Shown one piece after another: positions 18,338 to 27,545 of a DNA stretch of 64,000 nt (within the stretch, counting starts at the first letter, position 1; each line of letters opens with the position of its first letter). The translations under genes and the position numbers were made by a program. The notes under the pieces were generated by a model. That model did not search any database. It saw nothing but the letters and a program-made list of their open reading frames with translations, and was not told where the DNA came from. The DNA is from Sphingobium amiense (GTDB taxonomy: Bacteria; Pseudomonadota; Alphaproteobacteria; Sphingomonadales; Sphingomonadaceae), in the NCBI RefSeq assembly GCF_003967075.1, contig NZ_AP018664.1:2604001-2668000 (forward strand). Reading direction: 5' to 3'.

Positions 18338-19224
18338 CAGTTCTTCCCTCCATCGGCGGGCAAGTCCCACCTTTTGTCCATCGGAAACACATCGTCAAAG
18401 CCGCCCCTGAGGGCCGTGCCGTAGACAGGGTTGGGCAGCACGAACCAGCCCCGCCCCCATAATGTCGAAACGGGCGTCCCGACCGTCAGCGCGCGGCGCG
18501 CCGGGACGCTCTGGCCGGTCGCATTGAACAGATCGGAAAAGTCTCCCAACTGGTCGCCGCCCTGCGCCAGCACGCAATATTTCGCCGCGATTGTCGCGCG
18601 GCGGCCGTCCTTGCGATTGCCCTGTCCATCGTCGCCCGCGAGGTAGAGCGTCTCGCCATGCACCGCCTCGCCCAGCCCCGCCGCACGGATGGCGCGCGCG
18701 GTCGCTTCGGCATTGGCGACGGCGCGATTGGTGTTGAAGATCACCGTCACGCCCATGCCGCGCAGCCTCGCCACGCCTTCCGCCGCGCCCGGAACCGCAG
18801 CGACCGCGCCTTCGCCCGTCTTTTCCCACGCGTCCCAGTCGGCGGCGTTCCAGCCCCGGCCCGTGCGCGCATCGTGAAATTCGAACCCGATGTTGAGCAC
18901 CACCGTCTCATCGACGTCGAAGATCGCCGCATAGGGCTTGGTCCCGCACGGCGCGAAGGACGGCGTGGCGAGCGACGCGCCGTCCGCCAGCACCACCGAA
19001 TTGGCGGGTCGCGCCTTCACCCTGTCGCTGACATAGGCCGCCAGCGCCTGCCATACCTGCACCGACAGGGCGGCGGCTTCGCCCGATCCGTAGAGATATT
19101 GCATCCCGGCGGGCGGATTGGCAGGCGCGGGCGCGGGTGTTGGCGCCGGGGCCGCGACCTGCGCAGCCGGAGAGCAGGCGGCAAGACCCGCGAACGCACC
19201 CGCCGCCAGGGCGGCGCGGCGCAT
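18337..19224 (-). CDS. HAD-superfamily acid phosphatase lipoprotein, class C / e(P4)-like
   Basis: 295 aa. A signal peptide with lipobox (GAFAGLAAC) and a Pro/Ala linker predict a lipid-anchored exported protein. The HAD motif I is [13 protein letters not shown]; motif II is VTVIFNTNR; a Lys-containing segment ([14 protein letters not shown]) and a GD acidic motif (QLGDFSDLF) follow. e(P4)-like enzymes dephosphorylate nucleotides and other organophosphates. It sits between scoA and scoB, with one-base TGATG overlaps on both sides, an odd position for a secreted enzyme. Confidence 0.85.
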   Translation of the reverse strand: MRRAALAAGAFAGLAACSPAAQVAAPAPTPAPAPANPPAGMQYLYGSGEAAALSVQVWQALAAYVSDRVKARPANSVVLADGASLATPSFAPCGTKPYAAIFDVDETVVLNIGFEFHDARTGRGWNAADWDAWEKTGEGAVAAVPGAAEGVARLRGMGVTVIFNTNRAVANAEATARAIRAAGLGEAVHGETLYLAGDDGQGNRKDGRRATIAAKYCVLAQGGDQLGDFSDLFNATGQSVPARRALTVGTPVSTLWGRGWFVLPNPVYGTALRGGFDDVFPMDKRWDLPADGGKN

Positions 19225-19934
19225 CACGCCGCTTCCCGTGTCCGGGTCGTGCGGAACTCGATCTTCTTGTCGTAGGGCGCGCCCACGATCATGCGCTTCA
19301 CATAGATGCCGGGCAGGTGGATCGCGTCGGGATCGAGGCTGCCGGTCGGCACCACTTCCTCCACTTCCGCGACGCAGATCTTCGCGGCGGTCGCCATCGG
19401 CTGATTGAAGTTGCGCGCGGTCTTGCGGAAGATGAGGTTGCCGCTTTCGTCGGCCTTCCACCCCTTGATGATGGCGACATCGGCGAAAATGCCGCGTTCG
19501 AGGATATAGTCCTGCCCGTCGAACGTCTTGACTTCCTTGCCCTCGGCCACCTGCGTGCCGACGCCGGTCTTGGTATAGAAGCCCGGAATCCCCGCCCCGC
19601 CCGCGCGGCAGCGTTCGGCGAGCGTCCCCTGCGGACAGAACTCGACCTCCAGTTCGCCTGCCAGAAACTGCCGCTCGAACTCCTTGTTCTCACCGACATA
19701 GGAGGAGATCATTTTCTTCACCTGCCGTGTGCGCAGCAGCTTGCCCAGCCCCTCGCCGTCGATCCCGGCGTTGTTGGACGCAATGGTCAGATTCTTCACC
19801 CCCGCATCGCGGATCGCGTCGATCAGCCGCTCGGGAATGCCGCACAGGCCAAAGCCGCCCGCGCACAGATGCATCCCGTCGAACAGCAGACCTTCCAGAG
19901 CGGCAGCGGCATCGGGGTAGAGCTTGTTCACCAT
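19224..19934 (-). CDS. scoA: 3-oxoacid CoA-transferase subunit A
   Basis: 236 aa. The glycine-rich CoA-site motif GLCGIPE (within [16 protein letters not shown]) and [20 protein letters not shown] are typical of subunit A. Start ATG at 19932-19934 ([13 protein letters not shown]); the longer frame would begin in the intergenic region shared with the LysR gene. Its stop overlaps the phosphatase start. First gene of scoA-phosphatase-scoB. Confidence 0.93.
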   Translation of the reverse strand: MVNKLYPDAAAALEGLLFDGMHLCAGGFGLCGIPERLIDAIRDAGVKNLTIASNNAGIDGEGLGKLLRTRQVKKMISSYVGENKEFERQFLAGELEVEFCPQGTLAERCRAGGAGIPGFYTKTGVGTQVAEGKEVKTFDGQDYILERGIFADVAIIKGWKADESGNLIFRKTARNFNQPMATAAKICVAEVEEVVPTGSLDPDAIHLPGIYVKRMIVGAPYDKKIEFRTTRTREAA

Positions 19935-19981
19935 GGGGCGCATTCTCCTCAATTTGTGAGCCGGTCTAAGGGGGACGAACG

Positions 19982-19996
19982 ATCAATACCAATGAT
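19982..19996. promoter_or_regulatory. Candidate LysR-type operator between scoA and the LysR gene
   Basis: In the 87-bp divergent gap an imperfect dyad ATCA-ATACCAA-TGAT contains a T-N11-A core (T at 19983, A at 19995), the pattern bound by LysR-type regulators. Its place between the two start codons suggests control of the CoA-transferase operon and autoregulation. Based on pattern only. Confidence 0.5.
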
Positions 19997-20021
19997 TTGT
20001 TTTTTCCGTTAAACCCAAATC

Positions 20022-20891
20022 ATGGCTATCAATCGTATCGCTTTCTATCATCTCGAAACGCTGTTCTGGATCGCGCGGCTGGGGACGTTCGCGGCGGCGG
20101 CGGCGCGGCTCAACACGACGCAGCCCGCGATTTCCGCTCGCGTGCGCGAACTGGAAAGCCACCTCGGCACCGCGCTTTTCCGTCGGGAGGGTCGCAGCAT
20201 GGCGCTCACCCCCGCAGGCCGCGAGCTGGTGCGCGAAAGCGAGCCGCTCTGGGCACGCTTTCAGGGTGTGCTCATGGGATGCGCCGACGCAAGCGGCGCG
20301 CGCGGTGTCGTCCGCGTGGGCGCAGGAGAGATCGCGGCGGCGATCTGTCTGCCCGGCTTCGTCACCGGCCTGACCCGCGACCTGCCGAACGTCAGCCTTG
20401 AGATCGACATCGCGCTCACCGTCGACCTCATCCAGCAGCTCGCGTCAGGGCGGGCCGACATGATTTTCGGCGCGGGACGGGTCGCGCATCCGATGCTCCG
20501 CACCCTGCCCATCGGCGCGGTCGATCTGGTCTGGCTCGCCAGTCCGGACATGGCGGCCTCCATTCCCGAGCGCGCGCCGGTCTGGTCGCTCTCCGACGCA
20601 TCGCCGCTCTATCGCGTGGTCAAGGAGGCACTCGCCGCCTCGCGCCTGGCGGACAGTCCGGTCAATCTGTGCAACAATGTCCGCACGATGATCGACATCG
20701 TGGTGCAGGGCGGAGGGATAGGCGCCTTTCCCGCGCCGATGGTGGGCGAACATGTCGACAGCGGCCGGCTGGCTCCGGTGCCGCACATGCCTTCCCTGCC
20801 GCAGATCGAATTTCATGTCGCCGTGCGGGCCGCAGAAAGCGACCCGCTGGTGCTCGCCATCTTCGACCGGGCGAGCGGCCTTCGCATCTAG
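20022..20891 (+). CDS. LysR-family transcriptional regulator
   Basis: 289 aa. The N-terminal winged HTH (FYHLETLFWIARLGTFAAAAARLNTTQPAISARVRELESHLGTALFRR) is a standard LysR domain, followed by a periplasmic-binding-protein-like effector domain (about 90-289). It is divergent from scoA with a T-N11-A site between them, so it probably senses a 3-oxoacid or related metabolite and controls the scoA-scoB operon. That role is inferred from position. Confidence 0.9.
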   Translation: MAINRIAFYHLETLFWIARLGTFAAAAARLNTTQPAISARVRELESHLGTALFRREGRSMALTPAGRELVRESEPLWARFQGVLMGCADASGARGVVRVGAGEIAAAICLPGFVTGLTRDLPNVSLEIDIALTVDLIQQLASGRADMIFGAGRVAHPMLRTLPIGAVDLVWLASPDMAASIPERAPVWSLSDASPLYRVVKEALAASRLADSPVNLCNNVRTMIDIVVQGGGIGAFPAPMVGEHVDSGRLAPVPHMPSLPQIEFHVAVRAAESDPLVLAIFDRASGLRI

Positions 20892-20900
20892 CCGTTTCGC

Positions 20901-21239
20901 TTACGCCTTTTCCAGCGTGCACTGGAGCGGGTGCTGGTTCTGCCGGGCGAAATCCATCACCTGATTGACCTTCGTTTCGGCGACCTCATAGCTGAAGATG
21001 CCGCAAACCCCGACGCCGCGCTGGTGCACATGGAGCATCACCCGCGTCGCTTCTTCCATGTCCATGCGGAAGAAGCTCTGGAGCACATGGACGACGAACT
21101 CCATCGGCGTGTAGTCGTCGTTCAGCATCAGCACCTTGTAAAGCGAGGGCTTCTTGGTCCTCGTGCGGGTGCGCGTCGCAATGCCGACGCTGGGGCCGCC
21201 CGGACCTTCGCCCTGATCGTCCGAGTCGCGGTCAGCCAT
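20901..21239 (-). CDS. clpS: ClpS, adaptor of the ClpAP protease
   Basis: 112 aa. The ClpS core [58 protein letters not shown] includes the Asn/Asp residues and the hydrophobic pocket that bind N-degrons. It delivers N-end-rule substrates to ClpA. An Arg/Thr-rich N-terminal tail precedes it. clpA is not in the window. The chosen ATG (21237-21239) gives a normal length; the open frame extends 42 codons further with no family similarity. Confidence 0.95.
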   Translation of the reverse strand: MADRDSDDQGEGPGGPSVGIATRTRTRTKKPSLYKVLMLNDDYTPMEFVVHVLQSFFRMDMEEATRVMLHVHQRGVGVCGIFSYEVAETKVNQVMDFARQNQHPLQCTLEKA

Positions 21240-21365
21240 GCGGGCGGCCAGTGCCGATGAAGGGATGCTGCGGATGTCCATGATGGGTGAGGATATGGCG
21301 ATTCGGCTGTCCATGACAAGAGGCGAGCGCGCCGCCCGCCGTGCCGAAGGCCCATATTGATCCAT

Positions 21366-21407
21366 GGAAAAGGGCGCGCTTCCTGTGGGAAGCGCGCCCT
21401 TCTTTTC
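21366..21407 (-). terminator. Strong bidirectional-looking terminator after the phasin gene
   Basis: A perfect 13-bp stem (AGGGCGCGCTTCC pairing with GGAAGCGCGCCCT, loop TGTG) is followed by TTTTCC on the minus strand and TCTTTTC on the plus strand. It lies just downstream of the phasin stop and separates it from clpS. Confidence 0.9.
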
Positions 21408-21429
21408 AATTCCGGTCGCTGGCCTGCCT

Positions 21430-22215
21430 TCAGGCGGCGAGCGCCTTCACCTTGTCGGTGACGACGGTGACGCGCTCGGTCAGCGGCTGGGCGACTTCGC
21501 CGGCCAGCTTCACCAGAGCTTCGCTGTGACGCGCGGCTTCCTTGGTGAACTCGTCGAAGCTGCTGGAGAGGAGCTGCGACTGGAGCTGGAAGAATTCGGT
21601 CGGCGTCTTGACGGTCGAGAAGGTCTTGAACGAAGCGGTCGCCTTCTCGAAGCTCTTGCGGCTGTAGTCGACGGCTTCCTGACCGAGCGTTTCCATGGCC
21701 TTGGCCGCGATCTTGCCCGATTCGACCATCGCTTCGACATTGCCCTTGGCAAGGTCGCTCAGCTCTTCGATCGCCTTGGTCGATTTTTCGACATGAGCCT
21801 TGGTCTTCTCGTTGAAGTCGGCATAGGCCGTTTCGAGCTTGGCCTTGGCTTCTTCCGCGAACTTCTTACCGTTTTCGATAACTTCGTTCATGATCTTGGT
21901 TCCTTCTGGGCCGGACAGCGGCTGGGTCGCAACGGGATCGGCCTGTTCCGGCAGGCTCTCTGTGATCGGGGACGGAGCGACAGGCTCCGCGGGCGTGGGC
22001 AGCACCTCCTGCGGCTCCGGCGCGGCGTCGACCGCCGTGGTGGCGGCGATGGCCGCGACCGGGCGAGCAGGCTTTGCAGGCGCGGCACGACGTGCCGGCT
22101 TGGCCGGAACGCTGATCGCGGCTTCCGCCGCCTTCAGCGCCTCGCTGGCCGACAGGGTCGTCGATCCGGCCTTCTTGCGCGGTTTGCGCGCCGGGGTCTT
22201 GGGGGGAACTGCCAT
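21430..22215 (-). CDS. phaP: Phasin with a long Lys/Ala/Pro-rich N-terminal extension
   Basis: 261 aa. The C-terminal ~150 residues are a phasin helical domain ([87 protein letters not shown]), which coats PHA granules. The first ~100 residues are Lys/Arg/Pro/Ala-rich ([29 protein letters not shown]), resembling histone-like tails of PhaF-type phasins. ATG at 22213-22215 follows GGAGAA. It lies beside phaC on the same strand. Confidence 0.9.
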   Translation of the reverse strand: MAVPPKTPARKPRKKAGSTTLSASEALKAAEAAISVPAKPARRAAPAKPARPVAAIAATTAVDAAPEPQEVLPTPAEPVAPSPITESLPEQADPVATQPLSGPEGTKIMNEVIENGKKFAEEAKAKLETAYADFNEKTKAHVEKSTKAIEELSDLAKGNVEAMVESGKIAAKAMETLGQEAVDYSRKSFEKATASFKTFSTVKTPTEFFQLQSQLLSSSFDEFTKEAARHSEALVKLAGEVAQPLTERVTVVTDKVKALAA

Positions 22216-22316
22216 GCCCGTTCTCCGATTTGCTGCACTGCACAATAATGCATCAACCTACACGATGCAAGTTCTTTTTGTGCGCTGCAACAAAACTCGT
22301 AGTAGCTTGCTAGGCC

Positions 22317-24056
22317 TCACCGTTCCTTGACGTAGCGCCCCGGCGCATCCTCTATCGCACTGAGCGTGCCTTCTCCGGGAATGCGCGCCCCCTTCACCTT
22401 GACCGTGTGCGAATCGATCCCTTCGATCCATTGCCGCCAGTCCGGCCACCAACTGCCCTTGGTTTCCTTCGCGGTCGCAAGAAATGCGTCCAGCGTCTCC
22501 TGCGCGTCCTCGCAGGACCAATATTGATATTTCATCGCCGAGGGCGGGTTGACCACGCCCGCTATATGACCCGACCCCGCGAGTAGGAAACGCACCGGTC
22601 CGCCAAGATGGCGGGTGAGCTTCCACACGCTTTGCAGCGGCGCGATATGGTCTTCCCGCCCCGCCTGCACATAAGCGGGGGTCTTCACCTGCGTAAGGTC
22701 GATCGGCGTCCCATCCACGCTGATTGCGCCCGGCACCACCAGCAGATTGTCGCGATAAAGCTGCGTCAGATAGTCGCGGTGCCAGCGCGCAGGCAGGTTG
22801 GTCGTGTCGCCATTCCAGTGGAGCAGGTCGAAGGGCGGATAATCCTGCCCCAGCAGATAATTATTGACCACATAGTTCCAGATGAGGTCGCGCCCGCGCA
22901 GCAGGTTGAACGTCGCCGCCATGTAGCGACCGTCGAGGAAGCCCGAAGCGGAAAGCTGATCGACCAGCTTCATCTGTTCATCATCGACGAAGAGCGCGAG
23001 ATCGCCCGCCTCGCTGAAATCCACCTGCGCGGTGAAGAAGGTCGCGCTCGCCACCTTGTCCGCTTCGTCCCGCGCCGCCAGAAGCGCCAGCGTCGCGGCG
23101 AGCGTCGTCCCCGCCACGCAATAGCCGATGGTGTGGACGCTCTCCACCCCCAGCAGGCCGCGCACCGTGTCGATCGCGTCGATCTGGCCCCGCAGGATAT
23201 AGTCATCCCAGACCATGTCCTTCATCGACGCATCCGCCGACTTCCAGGATACGAGGAAGACGCTCAGTCCCTGATCCACCGCCCATTTGACGAAGCTCTT
23301 TTCGGGCGACAGGTCGAGAATATAGAAGCGGTTGATCCACGGCGGGAAGATGATGAGCGGCGTTTCCAAGACCGCTTCGGTCGAAGGCGTATAGTGGATC
23401 AACTGGTAGAGCGGCGTTTCGTGGATCACCTTGCCGGGTGTCGAGGCGATGTTGCGGCCCAGTTCGAACACCGTGCCGTCCGTATGCGTCAGTTGCCCGC
23501 GCTGAAGGTCGGCCAGCATATGTTTCAGGCCTTTGACCAGATTTTCTCCGCCGCTCTCGATCGTCTTCTGCACGACCTGCGGGTTCATCAGCGGGAAGTT
23601 GCTGGGGGCCAGCGCATCGACCAGGCCGCTGGTCGCGAACCGCATCTTCGCCTTCTGTTTGGGATCGACGCCATCCACCGCGTCCACCACCTTCATCAGA
23701 TAGTCCGACACCAGCAGATAGCTCTGCCGGATGAGGTCGTAAAAGGGATGCTCGGTCCAGGACGGGTCGGCGAAACGCCGGTCCCGCTGCGCCGCGGGGC
23801 TGCCGGCGGGAGCCGGATCGGGCGCGTCGCGGAGCAAGCCGCCATTGTCGAGGAACCGCTGCCACAGCGCCAGCCCTTCGTCAGCGAAGCTGCTCTGGAT
23901 GCGCGCGATGAGTTCAGGGTCGAAGGGCAGGCTCTGGCCGGTGACGCTTGCCGCCTGCTCCAGCATCAACTGCTGCGCGCGGCCGATGACCTGCGTCCAC
24001 TGCTGCATCTCTTCCAGCGTCGGCAGATGCGGTTCCATGACGTCGTTCTTTTCCAT
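22317..24056 (-). CDS. phaC: Class I poly(3-hydroxyalkanoate) synthase
   Basis: 579 aa. The PHA synthase N-terminal domain (SWTEHPFYDLIRQSYLLVSDYLMKVVDAV) is followed by the alpha/beta-hydrolase catalytic domain with lipase-box-like GYCVAG (Cys at about residue 313), catalytic Asp in AGREDHIAP and His in GSGHIAGVVNPP. It polymerises 3-hydroxyacyl-CoA on granules. The ATG at 24054-24056 (MEKNDVMEP) is chosen over one 11 codons upstream. The phasin gene follows 101 bp downstream. Confidence 0.96.
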   Translation of the reverse strand: MEKNDVMEPHLPTLEEMQQWTQVIGRAQQLMLEQAASVTGQSLPFDPELIARIQSSFADEGLALWQRFLDNGGLLRDAPDPAPAGSPAAQRDRRFADPSWTEHPFYDLIRQSYLLVSDYLMKVVDAVDGVDPKQKAKMRFATSGLVDALAPSNFPLMNPQVVQKTIESGGENLVKGLKHMLADLQRGQLTHTDGTVFELGRNIASTPGKVIHETPLYQLIHYTPSTEAVLETPLIIFPPWINRFYILDLSPEKSFVKWAVDQGLSVFLVSWKSADASMKDMVWDDYILRGQIDAIDTVRGLLGVESVHTIGYCVAGTTLAATLALLAARDEADKVASATFFTAQVDFSEAGDLALFVDDEQMKLVDQLSASGFLDGRYMAATFNLLRGRDLIWNYVVNNYLLGQDYPPFDLLHWNGDTTNLPARWHRDYLTQLYRDNLLVVPGAISVDGTPIDLTQVKTPAYVQAGREDHIAPLQSVWKLTRHLGGPVRFLLAGSGHIAGVVNPPSAMKYQYWSCEDAQETLDAFLATAKETKGSWWPDWRQWIEGIDSHTVKVKGARIPGEGTLSAIEDAPGRYVKER

Positions 24057-24198
24057 GGCCACCGTCCTCTTCCTGGCATTCGCACCCATGCCGCTTTCGC
24101 TGGCGCGTCTCCCACCGGCGGGTTATAGCCGGAATGTGACACGCTCACGGCGCGTCACGCACTATTCCTCACCGAGAGCTTTCAGGAAAGCCCCTATA

Positions 24199-25410
24199 AT
24201 GTCCGAAGAATTCTACCGCATGAAGCGCCTGCCGCCCTATGTCATCGCTGAAGTCAATGCGATGCGCGCGGCCGCCCGTGCGGCGGGGGAGGACATTATC
24301 GACCTTGGCATGGGCAATCCCGATCTGCCGCCGCCCGATCATGTCATCCAGAAGCTGATCGAAGTGGCGCAGAAGCCGAGCGCACACGGCTATTCCCAGT
24401 CGCGCGGCATTCCGGGTCTACGCAAGGCGCAGGCCAATTATTACGGCCGCCGTTTCGGGGTGGACATCGACCCCGATACCGAGGTCGTCGTGACCATGGG
24501 ATCGAAGGAAGGCCTCGCCAGCCTTGCGACCGCCATCACCGAGCCGGGCGACGTGGTGCTGGCGCCCAATCCCAGCTACCCGATCCACACATTCGGCTTC
24601 ATCATCGCGGGCGCGACCATCCGGTCGGTGCCGACGACGCCGGACGAGAATTATTTCCGCTCGCTGGACCGCGCCATGGCCTTCACCGTGCCGCGCCCGT
24701 CGATCCTCGTCGTCAACTATCCGTCCAATCCCACGGCGGAGACCGTCGACCTTGCTTTCTACGAGCGGCTGGTCGCATGGGCGAAGGAGAACAAGGTCTG
24801 GGTGCTCAGCGACCTCGCCTATTCCGAGCTTTATTATGACGGCAACCCGACGCCCTCCATCCTTCAGGTGCCGGGCGCGAAGGACGTGGCGATCGAGTTC
24901 ACATCCCTGTCGAAGACCTATTCGATGGCCGGGTGGCGGATGGGCTTTGCCGTCGGCAACCGCAAGCTGATCGCGGCGATGACGCGGGTGAAATCCTATC
25001 TCGACTATGGCGCGTTCACGCCGATTCAGGCGGCAGCCTGCGCCGCGCTCAACGGCCCGCAGGACATTGTCGAGAAGAACCGCCAGCTTTACCACAAGCG
25101 CCGCGACGTGCTGGTGGAAAGCTTTGCGCGGGCGGGGTGGGACATTCCCCCGGCGCGTGCGTCGATGTTCTGCTGGGCGCCGCTGCCCCCCGCGCTCAAG
25201 GACATGGGGAGCCTCGAATTCTCCAAGCAGCTCCTCACCCATGCCAAGGTCGCGGTCGCGCCGGGCGTCGGCTATGGCGAGGATGGCGAAGGCTTCGTGC
25301 GCATCGCCATGGTCGAGAACGAGCAGCGGCTGCGGCAGGCCGCGCGCAACATCAAGCAGTATCTCAAGTCGATGGGCATCAACACGCCCTCGTCGAAGGG
25401 CGTGGCTTGA
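24199..25410 (+). CDS. Class I/II PLP-dependent aminotransferase, AlaC-like
   Basis: 403 aa. The PLP-binding lysine motif is SLSKTYSMAGWRMGF; LGMGNPDLPPPDHV, HGYSQSRGIPGLRKA, NYPSNPTAE and DLAYSELYYDG are typical of the alanine/LL-diaminopimelate aminotransferase branch. AlaC-type enzymes make alanine from pyruvate and glutamate. ATG at 24199 is the first in the conserved frame. It is divergent from phaC. Confidence 0.9.
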   Translation: MSEEFYRMKRLPPYVIAEVNAMRAAARAAGEDIIDLGMGNPDLPPPDHVIQKLIEVAQKPSAHGYSQSRGIPGLRKAQANYYGRRFGVDIDPDTEVVVTMGSKEGLASLATAITEPGDVVLAPNPSYPIHTFGFIIAGATIRSVPTTPDENYFRSLDRAMAFTVPRPSILVVNYPSNPTAETVDLAFYERLVAWAKENKVWVLSDLAYSELYYDGNPTPSILQVPGAKDVAIEFTSLSKTYSMAGWRMGFAVGNRKLIAAMTRVKSYLDYGAFTPIQAAACAALNGPQDIVEKNRQLYHKRRDVLVESFARAGWDIPPARASMFCWAPLPPALKDMGSLEFSKQLLTHAKVAVAPGVGYGEDGEGFVRIAMVENEQRLRQAARNIKQYLKSMGINTPSSKGVA

Positions 25411-25483
25411 TTTATCGGCCATAGTCTGACTTTCTGTTCCCTGGCCCTGGCCGGGGAACAACAGCAGCAGGCATCGTCCATCC

Positions 25484-25978
25484 ATGACCATGATCCCCGC
25501 GCTTCCTCAGGTCAGTCAGGTCGCGCAGACCATCCAGCTCGCACTTGCGCCCGTGTTCCTGCTCGCGGGCATCGGCGCGTTCCTCAACGTGTGCGTCAGC
25601 CGGCTGGCGCGCATCATCGACCGCGCCCGTGCAGTCGAGGATCTTGTGCTGACCACGCGCGGCAAGGAACATGACCGGATGGTCGCCGAAATCCGGGTGC
25701 TCGACCGTCGGATGAGCGTCGTCAACGCGTCGATCTTCCTGTCGGTCGCGTCCGCCTGCGCGGTCTGCCTCGTCGTCATCCTGCTGTTCGCGGGCAACCT
25801 GTTCGGGGCGCATCTCGGCACGCCGGTCGCGATCCTGTTCAGCCTCGCCATGTTGTTGCAGGCGGGCGCGTTCGCGACCTTCATCCAGGAAATCCGCCTC
25901 GCCTCGCGCACGATCCACATCCGCAACGAAGTCCTCTACCACAAGGCGGAAGCCGAGGAGGAAGAGGCGGCGGCATGA
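25484..25978 (+). CDS. DUF2721 membrane protein
   Basis: 164 aa with three predicted membrane helices (about residues 17-37, 80-103 and 108-130) separated by a basic stretch (RLARIIDRARAVEDLV) typical of DUF2721. The C-terminus is acidic (EEEEAAA). Function unknown. Its last codons overlap the start of the iron-sulfur gene by 4 bp. Confidence 0.82.
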   Translation: MTMIPALPQVSQVAQTIQLALAPVFLLAGIGAFLNVCVSRLARIIDRARAVEDLVLTTRGKEHDRMVAEIRVLDRRMSVVNASIFLSVASACAVCLVVILLFAGNLFGAHLGTPVAILFSLAMLLQAGAFATFIQEIRLASRTIHIRNEVLYHKAEAEEEEAAA

Positions 25979-26529
25979 CGAAGTTCACCGTCAACGACCG
26001 CCCGGTGCACTATAGGATGGACCCGGACACGCCGCTTCTGTGGGCGCTGCGTGACGCCTCCAACCTCACCGGCACCAAATATGGCTGCGGCACCGGCGAT
26101 TGCGGCGCGTGCACGGTCGATATCGACGGGGAAGCGGTGCGGTCCTGTCAGGTCACGATCGGCAAGACCGAAGGCCGGTTCGTCACCACCATAGAGGCGC
26201 TGTCGCCCGATCGCGGCCACCCGCTGCAACAGGCGTTCGCGGCGGAGAATGTGTCGCAATGCGGCTATTGCATCCCCGGCGTCATCATGGCCGCTTCGGT
26301 GCTGCTGCGCCGGACCAGCGATCCCAGCGACGAGCAGATCGACGCCGCCATTACGAACATCTGCCGCTGCGGCATCTATCCCCGCCTGCGCGGCGCGATC
26401 CAGCGGGCGGGCCGAATCATGCGCGGCGAGGAACAGATCGCCGCCGCGCCCCCGCCGGGCATCACGCCCGAAGAAGCCGCCCGCACCGTCCCGGCGCTCG
26501 GCCATCCCGGCGCTCAGCCAAAGCGGTAG
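25975..26529 (+). CDS. iorA: [2Fe-2S]-binding subunit, isoquinoline 1-oxidoreductase alpha-like
   Basis: 184 aa. An N-terminal plant-type ferredoxin fold (GTKYGCGTGDCGACTVDIDG, then VRSCQV) and a C-terminal [2Fe-2S] domain (SQCGYCIPGVIMAA, TNICRCGIYPRLRGAI) match the small subunit of xanthine-dehydrogenase-family hydroxylases of the IorA type. The molybdenum-binding large subunit that should follow is absent; the next gene is on the other strand. It could serve a large subunit encoded elsewhere. Confidence 0.85.
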   Translation: MTKFTVNDRPVHYRMDPDTPLLWALRDASNLTGTKYGCGTGDCGACTVDIDGEAVRSCQVTIGKTEGRFVTTIEALSPDRGHPLQQAFAAENVSQCGYCIPGVIMAASVLLRRTSDPSDEQIDAAITNICRCGIYPRLRGAIQRAGRIMRGEEQIAAAPPPGITPEEAARTVPALGHPGAQPKR

Positions 26530-27323
26530 CCGGACACGGCCCAGCCCAGCACGGTGCTGCGATGTGCGAACGTTGCCGCGTCATCGCCGCCCGCGCCCAG
26601 CGCCACCATCAGCGGCAAGAGATGCTCCTCGCGCGGATGAGCGAAGCGCGCATGGGGCAGCGCCTCCCACGCGGCCACGCGGGCGGCGCGGCGATCCGGG
26701 TCGGGATCGGTCACGGCCTGCGTCAGTGCATCGTCCCACTCGACCGAAGGCGCCGTCGCCTCACCGCCGCGAACGCGCAGATTGTGGAAGCTCATGCCCG
26801 ATCCGACGATCAGCACGCCCTCGTCGCGCAGAGGCGCAAGCGCCCGGCCGGCGGCGATATGGGCGGCGGGATCGAGATCGTGGCGGAGCGAAAGCTGGGC
26901 CAGCGGAATGTCGGCGCCCGGCACCGCGACCTTCATGGGGATGAAGACGCCGTGATCCCATCCCCGTTCGCTTTCGGTCGCGGTGGCGAACCCTGCCGCA
27001 CCCAGCAGCGCCGCCGCGCGCGCGGCGACATTGGGCGCGCCCGGCGCGTCCCAGCGCAGCGTGTAGGTGTGGGGCGGAAAGCCGTGATAGTCGAACAGCA
27101 GGCCGGGCCGCTCGCCTGTATGGACGGTGAAGGCTTCTTCCTCCCAGTGGCCGGACACCAGCAGGATCGCGCGCGGCCTTTGCGGCAGACCGGCGACCAG
27201 GGCGGAGAGATAGTCCTGCATCGGCTGCCACATCGGCGCGCAATGGGGGTTCTGCGGGTCTGCCGGGTCCATGAAGAAGCAGGGGCCGCCGCCATGCGGA
27301 ATGAAGAGGCTGGGCAAGGTCAT
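26514..27323 (-). CDS. DODA-type extradiol ring-opening dioxygenase
   Basis: 269 aa. The LigB-like signature is visible: SLFIPHGGGPCFFMDP, ILLVSGHWEEEAFTV, DYHGFPPHTYTLRW, GWDHGVFIPMKV, GVLIVGSGMSFHNLR and HPREEHLLPLMVALGA, including the metal-binding histidines. Such enzymes open aromatic rings (e.g. 4,5-DOPA) but many act on unknown phenols. Its 3' end overlaps the convergent iron-sulfur gene by 16 bp. ATG at 27321-27323 is preferred; upstream codons lack similarity. Confidence 0.9.
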   Translation of the reverse strand: MTLPSLFIPHGGGPCFFMDPADPQNPHCAPMWQPMQDYLSALVAGLPQRPRAILLVSGHWEEEAFTVHTGERPGLLFDYHGFPPHTYTLRWDAPGAPNVAARAAALLGAAGFATATESERGWDHGVFIPMKVAVPGADIPLAQLSLRHDLDPAAHIAAGRALAPLRDEGVLIVGSGMSFHNLRVRGGEATAPSVEWDDALTQAVTDPDPDRRAARVAAWEALPHARFAHPREEHLLPLMVALGAGGDDAATFAHRSTVLGWAVSGYRFG

Positions 27324-27545
27324 GCTGGGGTCCGTTCGATGGCACCGCGGGCGCTTAGCTTCGCATATTTCCCGCAAGTTTTGACATTTTGTTGCGCGCT
27401 CCTGATCCTATCGAAAAGTCCGGCGCCGGGCCGTCAGCAACAGGATCATGCAGCCGGGTGCCGGAATAGGACAGGCATGGCCGATATTGGGATGGGCGCC
27501 GAACCGCAAGGATGGGACATGAAACCGATCGTTTCGCGGGCGATG

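Noticed and set aside
25427..25460. GTTCCCTGGCC/GGCCGGGGAAC hairpin between the aminotransferase and DUF2721 genes as a terminator.
   Set aside because: The loop is too short as paired and there is no T-tract on either side.
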